Shown here one piece after another: positions 1 to 7,889 of a stretch of DNA of 64,000 bases. The notes beneath the pieces were generated by a model that was not told the DNA's origin, did no database searches, and worked only from the letters and a program-made list of their open reading frames with translations. The DNA comes from Shewanella eurypsychrophilus. Lineage in GTDB: Bacteria; Pseudomonadota; Gammaproteobacteria; Enterobacterales; Shewanellaceae. Made by a program: the position numbers and the translations under genes. Positions within the stretch are counted from its first letter, which is position 1; each line of letters begins with the position of its first letter. Location: NCBI RefSeq assembly GCF_007004545.3, contig NZ_CP045503.2, positions 466,501 through 530,500 on the forward strand, in the 5' to 3' direction.

Positions 1-1485
1 CCAAAAGATGTGGCCGATACTGGCAAAGGTTATACGCTTGCTCAGAAAATGGTGGGTAAAGCTTGTGGTGTTACCGGTATTCGTCCGGGCCAATACTGTG
101 AGCCTAAGATGACCTCTGTCGGCTCCCAAGATACGACAGGTCCTATGACGCGTGATGAGCTAAAAGATCTTGCATGTCTTGGCTTCAGTGCAGACTTAAC
201 CATGCAGTCATTCTGTCACACCTCGGCATATCCAAAACCTGTCGATGTGAACACTCACCATACATTGCCTGATTTCATCATGAATCGTGGCGGCGTATCT
301 CTACGTCCTGGCGATGGAGTTATCCATTCTTGGTTAAACCGTATGCTGCTGCCTGATACCGTAGGTACGGGTGGTGATTCACATACTCGTTTCCCTATTG
401 GTATTTCATTCCCTGCAGGTTCAGGTCTTGTAGCATTTGCTGCCGCTACTGGTGTTATGCCACTTGATATGCCTGAATCTGTATTGGTTCGTTTTAAAGG
501 TGAAATGCAACCAGGTATCACACTACGTGATCTAGTTCATTCAATTCCTCTTAAAGCGATCGATATGGGTCTACTCACCGTTGAGAAGAAAGGTAAAGTT
601 AACTTCTTTTCTGGTCGCGTACTCGAAATTGAAGGTTTGGAAAGCTTGAAGGTTGAGCAAGCATTTGAATTGTCTGACGCCTCAGCTGAGCGTAGTGCTG
701 CTGGTTGTAGCATTAAACTCGATAAAGAACCGATCATCGAATACTTAAACTCTAATATCGTCATGTTGAAGTGGATGATTGCCGAAGGCTATGGCGATCG
801 TCGTACTATAGAGCGTCGTATTACAGCGATGCAAGAGTGGTTAGCAAATCCAGAGTTGCTGGAAGCAGATACTGATGCTGAATATGCTGCTGTGATTGAA
901 ATCGACTTGAATGATATTAAAGAGCCTATTCTTTGTGCGCCAAACGATCCTGATGATGCGGTACTACTATCAGACGTTAAGGACACTAAGATTGACGAAG
1001 TCTTCGTCGGTTCTTGTATGACTAACATTGGTCACTTCCGTGCCACGGGTAAGATGCTGGATAAGTTTGCTACTACCTTGCCGACACGCCTGTGGATCGC
1101 GCCACCGACTAAGATGGATCGTGATCAGCTAACTGAAGAAGGTTATTACGCTATCTTCGGTCGTGTAGGGGCTCGTGTTGAAACCCCTGGCTGCTCTTTA
1201 TGTATGGGTAATCAGGCGCGTGTTGCTGATGGTGTTACTGTGGTATCAACCTCCACACGTAACTTCCCTAACCGTCTAGGTACCGGCGCTAATGTTTACT
1301 TAGCTTCCGCTGAGCTTGCATCTGTAGCAGCGCTACTGGGTCGTTTACCATCGGCTGACGAATATCAGACGTATGCGAAAGAGTTAGATGCTACTGCAGC
1401 TGATACTTACCGCTATCTGAACTTCGATCAAATTGCATCATATACCGAAAAAGCAGGCGAAGTTATCTTCCAGTCTGCGGTATAA
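1..1485 (+). CDS. acnB: aconitate hydratase B, C-terminal part (5' end outside window)
   Basis: This is the C-terminal 494 or so residues of the bifunctional aconitase/2-methylisocitrate dehydratase of the TCA cycle, which interconverts citrate and isocitrate through a 4Fe-4S cluster in the cytoplasm. The reading frame is open from the first base (codons cca aaa gat gtg), so the gene continues upstream; AcnB is usually about 865 residues. The cluster cysteines are visible: one in [13 protein letters not shown] and two in [12 protein letters not shown]. The substrate-site stretch [11 protein letters not shown] is also present. The GTG at position 10 is internal and not a start. It stops at TAA and is followed by a strong hairpin terminator. 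I see no frameshift. Identity is near certain. Confidence 0.97.
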   Translation, partial: PKDVADTGKGYTLAQKMVGKACGVTGIRPGQYCEPKMTSVGSQDTTGPMTRDELKDLACLGFSADLTMQSFCHTSAYPKPVDVNTHHTLPDFIMNRGGVSLRPGDGVIHSWLNRMLLPDTVGTGGDSHTRFPIGISFPAGSGLVAFAAATGVMPLDMPESVLVRFKGEMQPGITLRDLVHSIPLKAIDMGLLTVEKKGKVNFFSGRVLEIEGLESLKVEQAFELSDASAERSAAGCSIKLDKEPIIEYLNSNIVMLKWMIAEGYGDRRTIERRITAMQEWLANPELLEADTDAEYAAVIEIDLNDIKEPILCAPNDPDDAVLLSDVKDTKIDEVFVGSCMTNIGHFRATGKMLDKFATTLPTRLWIAPPTKMDRDQLTEEGYYAIFGRVGARVETPGCSLCMGNQARVADGVTVVSTSTRNFPNRLGTGANVYLASAELASVAALLGRLPSADEYQTYAKELDATAADTYRYLNFDQIASYTEKAGEVIFQSAV

Positions 1486-1573
1486 GCTAGGTACTAGCTC
1501 AGTCCTCTTAAACTCTCAATGTGTATAGAGGACTCTGTTAGCTAGGCTGATTGGCTGTACGGTTTTAATGTAT

Positions 1574-1616
1574 AAAAAAGGCGAGATTCAGTTAGATGAA
1601 TCTCGCCTTTTTTCTA
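1574..1616. terminator. Bidirectional intrinsic terminator between acnB and rsd
   Basis: An 11-bp perfect stem (1580-1590 with 1597-1607, loop gttaga) is flanked by a run of A on the left and T on the right, so it can end acnB transcription rightward and rsd transcription leftward. A weaker inverted repeat, AGTCCTCT (1501-1508) with AGAGGACT (1527-1534), precedes it. Confidence 0.88.
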
Positions 1617-1623
1617 ATTTTTT

Positions 1624-1651
1624 AGAGCCTAGAGCCTAGAGCCTAGAGCCT
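1624..1651. repeat. Heptamer tandem repeat AGAGCCT x4
   Basis: Four exact copies of AGAGCCT follow one another, then a degenerate AGAACCA. The unit is one base from the AGAACCT unit repeated 11 times between purD and purH in this window, so the two arrays look related. It lies between the terminator and the rsd stop codon. Confidence 0.85.
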
Positions 1652-1660
1652 AGAACCAGA

Positions 1661-2128
1661 TCACGAATGCTTAGCGTGTAAAACCTCTAATAACCTATCT
1701 TCCAGTTCGAAACGAGTTTCCATAGCATGACCTAGAGATGACAGATCTTTATCTAGCTGAAAGAGCACCTTATCATCTTTAGACTCAGTGTATTTATCGT
1801 TAAAATCTAATGCGGAATCAGTGGTTTCACTAATTCTTGGAACTAAGTTTTGTGCCAGGTTTTGGCTAGATAGCCCATTCTTTTCACAAGCGGTCACAAC
1901 TCGATCGTATACTTCAAAATGTCCTTCAGACACATAGTCTACTAACAGATCACAAAATTCTTTGACTGTTTTTACTGCGGGTAATGATTTCTCTGTGGAT
2001 TCATAAGGAGGGATACCGGCAATTTGGCAATAATTAACAAGAAGTTTACGGCGATTATTGAGCCAATGATCAATAAGAGTGTTCGAACCGCCCCATTTTT
2101 GTTCGGCTTTTTCTAGTTGTCTTAACAT
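1661..2128 (-). CDS. rsd: Rsd, anti-sigma-70 regulator
   Basis: Regulator of sigma D: a small cytoplasmic helical-bundle protein that binds the housekeeping sigma factor region 4 in stationary phase and shifts RNA polymerase toward alternative sigmas. At 155 residues it has the family's usual size. It opens with MLRQLEKAEQKWGGSNTLID and carries the family pattern of a WL..R..LL.NY segment, FCDLLVDYVSEGHFEVYDRV, and a C-terminal ETRFELEDRLLEVL helix, all closely like E. coli Rsd. It is divergent from hemE, the same neighbourhood as in E. coli. No strong Shine-Dalgarno is visible before the ATG. A candidate small RNA or attenuator lies upstream on the same strand. Confidence 0.92.
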   Translation of the reverse strand: MLRQLEKAEQKWGGSNTLIDHWLNNRRKLLVNYCQIAGIPPYESTEKSLPAVKTVKEFCDLLVDYVSEGHFEVYDRVVTACEKNGLSSQNLAQNLVPRISETTDSALDFNDKYTESKDDKVLFQLDKDLSSLGHAMETRFELEDRLLEVLHAKHS

Positions 2129-2241
2129 GATCTGTCCCGTTAATAAGTTCTTCCTTGACTTCTAATGTAGGTGACAAATAGGGTAATGATCAACCATTAT
2201 TCGTTTATTTAAGCAGATAATCTGAAAAAGAGTAGGGGAGG

Positions 2242-2255
2242 TTTTGCATGCAAAA
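2242..2255. promoter_or_regulatory. Perfect 14-bp palindrome upstream of rsd
   Basis: TTTTGCATGCAAAA reads identically on both strands and lies about 115 bases upstream of rsd. It could be a dimeric regulator site; no regulator can be named from the sequence. Confidence 0.25.
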
Positions 2256-2283
2256 TCTGTAGCTTGCTAGAATCTTGATATAG

Positions 2284-2381
2284 CTGAAAATAAAATGCCC
2301 AGCGATAGAAAGCTATCGCTGGGCGAGTAATGGTTTTACAGGCTCGATATGACGAGCTTCTTGATTGTTCTTGCTAGCGCA
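2284..2381 (-). ncRNA. Candidate small RNA or attenuated leader between hemE and rsd
   Basis: Reading leftward, a promoter-like pair (2387-2415) is followed after about 60 bases by a small hairpin (GCTCG/CGAGC, 2342-2357 region) and then a 12-bp perfect stem, 2297-2308 with 2313-2324, with a 4-base loop and a T-rich tail (CATTTTATTTTC). No open frame of note is present. Promoter, two hairpins and terminator in about 95 bases suggest an independent small RNA. The alternative is an attenuator in the rsd leader, since rsd lies 160 bases further on the same strand. This fills most of the 490-base gap between rsd and hemE; the rest shows nothing else I can name. Confidence 0.33.
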
Positions 2382-2386
2382 GACTT

Positions 2387-2415
2387 TTTATACCAAAGGC
2401 TGAAGAAGTGTGCAA
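2387..2415 (-). promoter_or_regulatory. Putative sigma-70 promoter of the candidate small RNA
   Basis: On the minus strand TTGCAC (2410-2415) and TATAAA (2387-2392) are separated by exactly 17 bases. The -10 matches consensus at five of six positions; the -35 is weak (TTG only). Confidence 0.35.
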
Positions 2416-2621
2416 CTTTTTTCTGTCATATTGGGAACATTAACACTTATTTTTTGTCAGGGTATTTTACCTATATCCTGCTGTGATCGGACGTGTAGGG
2501 CATAATTCGGATATCTGAGGGTGTTTGTCACATAAATGCTCAGATTAAGGTTACTTTATTAACGTAAATGCTAAACTACCATCCCAAGCGGATATCATTA
2601 TATGTTTAGGAATCAAGCCAA

Positions 2622-3686
2622 ATGGCAGAATTAAAGAATGATCGTTATTTACGTGCTTTATTAAAGCAACCTGTCGACAGAACTCCTGTCTGGATGATGC
2701 GTCAAGCTGGTCGTTATCTTCCAGAATATAAAGCTACTCGAGCGGAAGCCGGTGACTTTATGTCTTTATGTAAAAATCAGGATCTTGCTTGCGAAGTGAC
2801 ATTACAGCCACTCCGTCGTTATGATTTAGATGCTGCGATCTTATTCTCTGATATTCTGACTATTCCTGATGCTATGGGTCTTGGTTTGTATTTTGAAACT
2901 GGCGAAGGCCCACGCTTCCAACGCCCAACTGATACTATCGACTCAATCAAGAAGCTATGTATTCCAGATCCGGAAGATGAGCTTGGTTATGTGATGCGTG
3001 CGGTTAGCACTATTCGTCGTGAACTTAAGGGTGAAGTGCCATTAATTGGTTTCTCTGGTTCTCCTTGGACACTTGCGACCTACATGGTTGAAGGCGGTTC
3101 AAGCAAGACGTTTGAAAAGATCAAGAAGATGGCATATGAAGAGCCAAAGACTCTGCACTTGCTGCTTGATAAGCTTGCTGATTCAGTGATCTTGTACCTA
3201 AATGCTCAAGTGGCTAACGGTGCACAATCATTAATGATCTTCGATTCATGGGGTGGCGCACTTTCCCACCACGCATATCGCGAATTCTCATTACGTTACA
3301 TGCAGAAAATTATTGATGGTTTGACTCGTCATGCAGACGGTCGTCAGGTTCCGGTTACCTTGTTTACCAAAGGTGGCGGTCTATGGTTAGAGTCTATGGC
3401 TGAAACAGGCTGTGACGCACTAGGCTTAGATTGGACTGTTGATATCGGTGATGCACGTCGTCGTGTTGGTCATAAAGTTGCTTTACAAGGTAACATGGAC
3501 CCATCAGTACTCTATGCATCTCCTGAGCGTATCCATCAAGAAGTCGATCAAATTCTTGCTAGTTACGGTGAAGGTACCGGTCATGTATTTAACTTAGGCC
3601 ATGGTATTCACCAACATGTAGATCCTGAGCATGCAGGCGCTTTCATTAACTCAGTACATGAGTTATCGGCTAAATATCATAAGTAA
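2622..3686 (+). CDS. hemE: uroporphyrinogen decarboxylase
   Basis: Cytoplasmic heme-pathway enzyme that removes the four acetate carboxyls of uroporphyrinogen III to give coproporphyrinogen III. At 354 residues it matches the family length. The N-terminal signature [15 protein letters not shown] (substrate-binding Arg) is at residues 21-35, and [20 protein letters not shown] and the C-terminal [11 protein letters not shown] are typical. TTAGGAA (2606-2612) is the ribosome binding site for the ATG. It is a single-gene unit closed by a terminator, divergent from rsd. High heme demand fits the multiheme cytochrome later in the window, but that link is general to the genus. Confidence 0.98.
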   Translation: MAELKNDRYLRALLKQPVDRTPVWMMRQAGRYLPEYKATRAEAGDFMSLCKNQDLACEVTLQPLRRYDLDAAILFSDILTIPDAMGLGLYFETGEGPRFQRPTDTIDSIKKLCIPDPEDELGYVMRAVSTIRRELKGEVPLIGFSGSPWTLATYMVEGGSSKTFEKIKKMAYEEPKTLHLLLDKLADSVILYLNAQVANGAQSLMIFDSWGGALSHHAYREFSLRYMQKIIDGLTRHADGRQVPVTLFTKGGGLWLESMAETGCDALGLDWTVDIGDARRRVGHKVALQGNMDPSVLYASPERIHQEVDQILASYGEGTGHVFNLGHGIHQHVDPEHAGAFINSVHELSAKYHK

Positions 3687-3717
3687 TTTTTATTGCTTTT
3701 AATCGCAATAAAGCCAA

Positions 3718-3746
3718 AAGACTCGCCTAGATGGTGGGTCTTTTTT
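3718..3746 (+). terminator. hemE terminator
   Basis: Stem AAGACTCGCC (3718-3727) with GGTGGGTCTT (3733-3742), including two G-U pairs, followed by TTTTTTG. It sits three bases before the stop codon of the convergent kinase gene and its minus-strand T run may serve that gene too. Confidence 0.8.
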
Positions 3747-3748
3747 GT

Positions 3749-5221
3749 TTATATCTTTTCTAATTCAATCTGAAAGCAGCTGCCTTCGCCTGGCGTGCTG
3801 TTGATGTCGATATTGCATTGCAATAGTGTCAGTAATTGCCTCACGATAGCGAGCCCAACACCTAACTGAGGTAGTGCATCATTACGTTTAAAGCTAGGTT
3901 TACTGCGTAGCTGTTGCAGCGCCTGTAATTCATGCTTATGCATCCCAGAACCGTTATCAGAGACACTTAACCAGATGTGATCACTCTGCTGTTGAGCTTC
4001 TGTTGGCGCGCTTATCACTTTAATGCTTACTACACCACCTGATGGTGTATATCTGATTGCGTTATCCACTAGATTAGACAAAATGCGTAGCAGTAACTGC
4101 GGGTCGGTGAGCACAGATAATTCAAGGTTAAGATCAAAATCCAATTGTACTTTTTGGGTATCTGCTCGTGGTGTAAAGTAGAGCTTTAATTCTTGTAACA
4201 GTAAGCTTAATTCCGTTTCTTTTACATCAGGTTCTATTTGGCCATTTTCCAGTGCAGCAAGCTCAAGCATTTGACTGAGAAGTTGCTGTATATAATTTCC
4301 AGATTTGGCTGCCACTTCGATAAGATCGCTACTGCGCTCATTCGTAGGTAACAGTAGCCAGGTATCTATGTAGCCTTGTAAAGAGGTTAGCGGCGTCTTC
4401 AGATCATGAGACAGATGTAGCATGAAGTCATGTCTGGCCTGTTGCTGACGATTTATGGCTTGGTGTTGTTCGCTGATTTTGTTGAGTAAGCGCTTAATGT
4501 GATGACTTAATTGACGTACTTCTAGACTGCCCCGGTAATCATGGGACAAGCTTAAGCCCTCATCGAGTTTTTGTGATTCTACTAAACGTAGATCTTTCTC
4601 AAGCTTTGACAGCGGAGAGGTAAGATATCTGGCTAGCAAGGCAAACAAAATCAAGGAAAAAACCATGACTCCTAAGAGCATGCCTCCCCATATTCGAGGT
4701 GCCTGGTGCTCGCTAACAAGAGACTGCCACATATCAAAGTCTTCGCCACCTATGATGACGTATAGGTAGCCAGTTATCTTGCCTGATGTGTCTTTTAAAT
4801 GAGTCGCAGAGAAAATCTTATTGCTGTGACTTGAACGTGGATCTATGCCTTTAATAGGGAGCTGTTCACCATGTATAAACGCTTCTATAGGCGGAGTCGC
4901 AATATGGCTACGTTTAATTTTTTCTTTGTTAGCGTCATAAGCGATGATCTGGCCCAGGGGATCTAAGGTATAAATCTCAAAACTTGGACCCAGTAACATA
5001 AAGTCATGGAAGGCCTCCTTTAAGGCGGCATCTGATGTTATCCCTTGAGAAAGCAAAGGGTTAATATGAGCCATATGTAAAGCGAGCTCTTTATGTAAGG
5101 ACTGTTGCACCTGATCACGGTTAAAATCTTGGCTAAATTGAAACCATTGCCAAATTGTCAGAATTAAAATGAAAGCAATCAGGCTTGCCGATATAAGCAA
5201 TCGGCTAAATAAACTTTTCAT
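3749..5221 (-). CDS. Two-component sensor histidine kinase
   Basis: Inner-membrane sensor kinase of 490 residues. A transmembrane segment (about 7-27) precedes a periplasmic sensing region of roughly 150 residues, a second membrane segment (about 178-200), a HAMP linker, then HisKA with HLSHDLKTPLTSL (phosphoacceptor His near 272), an N box (ILSNLVDNAIRYTP, near 385), G1 (SDNGSG) and G2 (LGVGLAIVRQLL). All catalytic boxes look intact. It lies 38 bases after the response regulator on the same strand, so the two form a cognate pair. The ligand is unknown. Two spondin-domain genes upstream in the same direction may belong to the same regulon. Specific naming is not possible. Confidence 0.93.
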   Translation of the reverse strand: MKSLFSRLLISASLIAFILILTIWQWFQFSQDFNRDQVQQSLHKELALHMAHINPLLSQGITSDAALKEAFHDFMLLGPSFEIYTLDPLGQIIAYDANKEKIKRSHIATPPIEAFIHGEQLPIKGIDPRSSHSNKIFSATHLKDTSGKITGYLYVIIGGEDFDMWQSLVSEHQAPRIWGGMLLGVMVFSLILFALLARYLTSPLSKLEKDLRLVESQKLDEGLSLSHDYRGSLEVRQLSHHIKRLLNKISEQHQAINRQQQARHDFMLHLSHDLKTPLTSLQGYIDTWLLLPTNERSSDLIEVAAKSGNYIQQLLSQMLELAALENGQIEPDVKETELSLLLQELKLYFTPRADTQKVQLDFDLNLELSVLTDPQLLLRILSNLVDNAIRYTPSGGVVSIKVISAPTEAQQQSDHIWLSVSDNGSGMHKHELQALQQLRSKPSFKRNDALPQLGVGLAIVRQLLTLLQCNIDINSTPGEGSCFQIELEKI

Positions 5222-5259
5222 AACTTAGCTCTTTATTGTGTCGCTTATCTCTGGCTGGT

Positions 5260-6012
5260 TTAGTAGTTCAGTGGCTGAGGCGGTGGTGAAAATTTATATC
5301 CGACTCCCCACACCGTTTTGACCAGTTCAGTAGATGAAGAACTGTGAGATAACTTAGCTCTGAGGCGGTTGATATGGCTATTTACAGTATGTTCATAGCC
5401 AGTGTATGAGTAGCCCCAAACGGCTTCCAAGAGTTGCATTCGGCTAAACACCCGTTTTGGATGCTGGGCCATAAAAAGTAGCAAATCGAACTCTCTAGCC
5501 GTGAGATCTAAACTTGTATCGAATGCTATGACTTCTCGGGTATTACAGTTTATCGTGATGCCGTTAAAATCCAGCTGTGATTCTTGTTTCGCTTCTTGTT
5601 GGGCTTCCATTTGATGGCTGCGCCTAAGCAGGGCTTTTACACGTGCCCTTAGTTCTAAGACACTAAAAGGCTTAGTGAGATAGTCATCTGCACCGGCTTC
5701 CAATCCGAGCACGATATCGGCTTCAGAATCCTTAGCGGTTAACATCATGCAGGGGACCATTTGGCCTGACTCCCTAAGTTGCTGACAAAGCATTATTCCG
5801 TCACCATCAGGTAACATTCGATCGATAAGGATGAGATCGAATTGCTGTTGCTCTATGGCTTCTCTTGCATGCTTTAGTGTTGTGCTGTGAGTGACACCGT
5901 AATTAAGCGTATTGAGATTAAGGATTATTAAATTGGCCAGATCAGGTTCATCTTCCACGATCAAAATTTGCTGGCTGTAGTTACCACCAAATATCTTTTG
6001 TGCTGCGTTCAT
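5260..6012 (-). CDS. OmpR/PhoB-family response regulator
   Basis: Cytoplasmic transcription factor of 250 residues. The receiver domain (about 15-130) has the acidic pair in VEDEPD, phosphoacceptor Asp64 in LILIDRMLPDGDG and Lys114 in DYLTKPF. The C-terminal winged helix (about 150-245) carries LTAREFDLLLFMAQHPKRVFS and VNSHINRLRAKL, typical of the OmpR class. It precedes the kinase gene by 38 bases and follows a spondin lipoprotein gene by 80 bases. OmpR-class regulators bind tandem direct repeats of about 11 bp, and exactly such a repeat lies upstream of the spondin genes (7633-7654), so autoregulation of the four-gene set is a reasonable inference. Confidence 0.94.
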   Translation of the reverse strand: MNAAQKIFGGNYSQQILIVEDEPDLANLIILNLNTLNYGVTHSTTLKHAREAIEQQQFDLILIDRMLPDGDGIMLCQQLRESGQMVPCMMLTAKDSEADIVLGLEAGADDYLTKPFSVLELRARVKALLRRSHQMEAQQEAKQESQLDFNGITINCNTREVIAFDTSLDLTAREFDLLLFMAQHPKRVFSRMQLLEAVWGYSYTGYEHTVNSHINRLRAKLSHSSSSTELVKTVWGVGYKFSPPPQPLNY

Positions 6013-6092
6013 CTTGAGTCACCTAAAGCAGATCCGTAAATCAATAGACCCGCTTTGGTGAGCTTTTATTTCATACAAATTGATAACAATGA

Positions 6093-6827
6093 CTATCTCA
6101 ATCGTTCGATTGAGATGGCGAGCACAGGGTTATCGAAACGATGAGACGCCGACAGTACCGAGCTGCTTAAGCCATCGTCGCTGCTAATCACGCCTGAATG
6201 GGCATAAACTCTATCTACATCATCTCGGATGGGATTAAAGCCCTCTCCTCCGTCCGCTGGGCCTGGAATGGTCCCCTTAGCTTCAGAGTTTGCTTCTGTG
6301 CCGGCATCGTAGGCGATAGAGCTAAACTTTTTAATCATGTTAACTTCAAGCCCAGCCAGTGAAAAGCTGTTGACTCCAGCGAAGGCATCGTTAGTGTTGA
6401 CCAGCATGGTGAGCAGGCTAAACGATGAGCTCTCACTGTCCGTTAGGGTTAAATCAAAGCTTTGCTTCATTCCTGGCGCGAGTGCAGCTTCTCCTGTCAC
6501 GAGAGCATCCACGCCATCTAGGTTAGCAAACCCTGCACTATCTCCAGATTCAGCGAGTGTTTCTAAGGTCAAATTGGCAGCTTCGCCTGTGACCCAAGGT
6601 GTAAAGCGTGTTTGATGTGTGATTAAAGCCATGGGTGACATCGGCTGATTGGCTGTTAAGTTAGTGACTGTTACTCGATAATCCTGAGTTGGATTAGGCG
6701 CTGGCTCAGGCTCAGGTGTAGGCATTGAGCCTGTGTCATTATCTGAACACGCACTCAAAGTCAGCAGAGATGTCAGCGCAATTGAGAGAAATATTTTATT
6801 GTGAGCCATTGGTTTGATATTACTCAT
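6093..6827 (-). CDS. Spondin-domain lipoprotein
   Basis: A 244-residue envelope protein. The N terminus has a lipoprotein signal with lipobox LSAC, then a Pro/Glu-rich linker, then a spondin_N-type domain. The domain is recognised by TNLTANQPMSPM near its start, LVNTNDAFAGV in the middle and the AYDAGTEANSE motif followed by a Gly/Pro-rich loop, all shared with the neighbouring paralogue. Role is unknown; in animals spondin domains act in the extracellular matrix, and bacterial members are secreted or lipid-anchored. The first ATG is preceded by AGGGGG at good spacing, which favours it over Met7. It starts 8 bases after the paralogue's stop, so the two are co-transcribed. Confidence 0.82.
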   Translation of the reverse strand: MSNIKPMAHNKIFLSIALTSLLTLSACSDNDTGSMPTPEPEPAPNPTQDYRVTVTNLTANQPMSPMALITHQTRFTPWVTGEAANLTLETLAESGDSAGFANLDGVDALVTGEAALAPGMKQSFDLTLTDSESSSFSLLTMLVNTNDAFAGVNSFSLAGLEVNMIKKFSSIAYDAGTEANSEAKGTIPGPADGGEGFNPIRDDVDRVYAHSGVISSDDGLSSSVLSASHRFDNPVLAISIERLR

Positions 6828-6835
6828 AGTGCCCC

Positions 6836-7537
6836 CTATTTAACTTCTACAACGACTCTGGCGACTGGATTCAACCATCTATGAATACGGCTATCGAGAT
6901 CGCTCATACCGCCAGCGACATCAGTATCGCCTAAGACTCCAGGGTGAATATGGACGTTCAAATTATTGCTTGAATCCAACACGCCAGTACCATTCGCTCC
7001 ACCATCACCGCCAGGTGCTGCTGGGATCCCCGGTGTGCCAGGCATGCCACCACCATTGATTATTTCATCATTTGCTTCAGTTCCAGCATCGTAAGCATTA
7101 AGGTTTATAGTGTAAGTCCCCGGTTGAGTTGGAATTTCCCATGCATCTAACCCTATAAACGCATCATTGGTAGGCAACACCATGGCGACAATTGATAGGT
7201 GGGTCATTGTTTGGGTATCTAACATTATCCCACTGGTTTTAGCGCCAGCGGCTAAAAGTCCCATGGCTGGGTTTTCCACTGTGATTTCGTTGTTGCCCAT
7301 AGCTGCTGATGCTAAATCGCTGATGTCTCCACCTTCAGCCATTTTTTGTAATGCTGGTGTTGCCATCTCTCCTGACTGGAAAAGGTGACTGGCGTTATCA
7401 TGTGCAGTGATCAAGATGGGAGTGAAATGATTGCCATGGGTCAAGTTAGTGATGCTTATCTCTAATTCAGCAGCTGAAACCGGAATGCTCATTATGCTGC
7501 CGAGAATGAAGAGGCGACTTATGTGACTTAGATTCAT
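6836..7537 (-). CDS. Exported spondin-domain protein
   Basis: A 233-residue protein with a classical signal peptide (hydrophobic core, likely cleavage after VSA at about residue 22) and a spondin_N-type domain: ITNLTHGNHFTPIL, LPTNDAFIGLDAW and AYDAGTEANDE, followed by a Gly/Pro/Ala-rich loop. It is a paralogue of the next gene but not a lipoprotein, so one partner may be soluble in the periplasm or secreted and the other membrane anchored. AAGGAGAT before the ATG is a strong ribosome binding site. It is the first gene of a probable four-gene unit ending in a two-component system. No enzymatic motif is visible and no function can be assigned. Confidence 0.82.
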   Translation of the reverse strand: MNLSHISRLFILGSIMSIPVSAAELEISITNLTHGNHFTPILITAHDNASHLFQSGEMATPALQKMAEGGDISDLASAAMGNNEITVENPAMGLLAAGAKTSGIMLDTQTMTHLSIVAMVLPTNDAFIGLDAWEIPTQPGTYTINLNAYDAGTEANDEIINGGGMPGTPGIPAAPGGDGGANGTGVLDSSNNLNVHIHPGVLGDTDVAGGMSDLDSRIHRWLNPVARVVVEVK

Positions 7538-7632
7538 TGTGTATCTCCTTGATAGCGAATCGATTGGATATACATTGATTCTGACAAGGTAATGTCACTA
7601 GGTTGTCTCGGATAAATCACAAGTTAAGTAAA

Positions 7633-7654
7633 AAAGTATCACGAAAGTATCACG
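7633..7654 (-). promoter_or_regulatory. Perfect 11-bp tandem repeat, likely response-regulator operator
   Basis: AAAGTATCACG occurs twice in direct succession (7633-7643, 7644-7654), about 95 bases upstream of the first spondin gene. The 11-bp period places both copies on one face of the helix, as for OmpR/PhoB-class binding sites, and an OmpR-class regulator is encoded in the downstream unit. The rest of the 350-base gap up to the GGDEF-EAL gene shows no gene or hairpin I can support. Confidence 0.5.
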
Positions 7655-7889
7655 TCTCAATTTTGTGATCTGTTGTCGATAATTCAATTTTATTACTGGG
7701 GCTAATGCGCCAAGTCAATACAAGTGATTGCGAATAAATGCACTCTATTGCCTACTTTAGCAACGAGCAAAGCCGAACGGGTTTTCTCTGCGCTGTAAAT
7801 GGGTTACTTTGCATGCCAAAGTTATGGAAGCGCTATCAAGTCTAGTGAGTTCCGCTGTTAATTTTTAAGATATAGCGCTGCGAGATAAC

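Noticed and set aside
255..1028. Three antisense open frames of 75-88 codons within acnB
   Set aside because: They lie opposite a certain gene, have no ribosome sites and show no recognisable sequence.
7167..7388. Plus-strand frame opposite the spondin gene
   Set aside because: A shadow of the minus-strand coding frame; no start signals.
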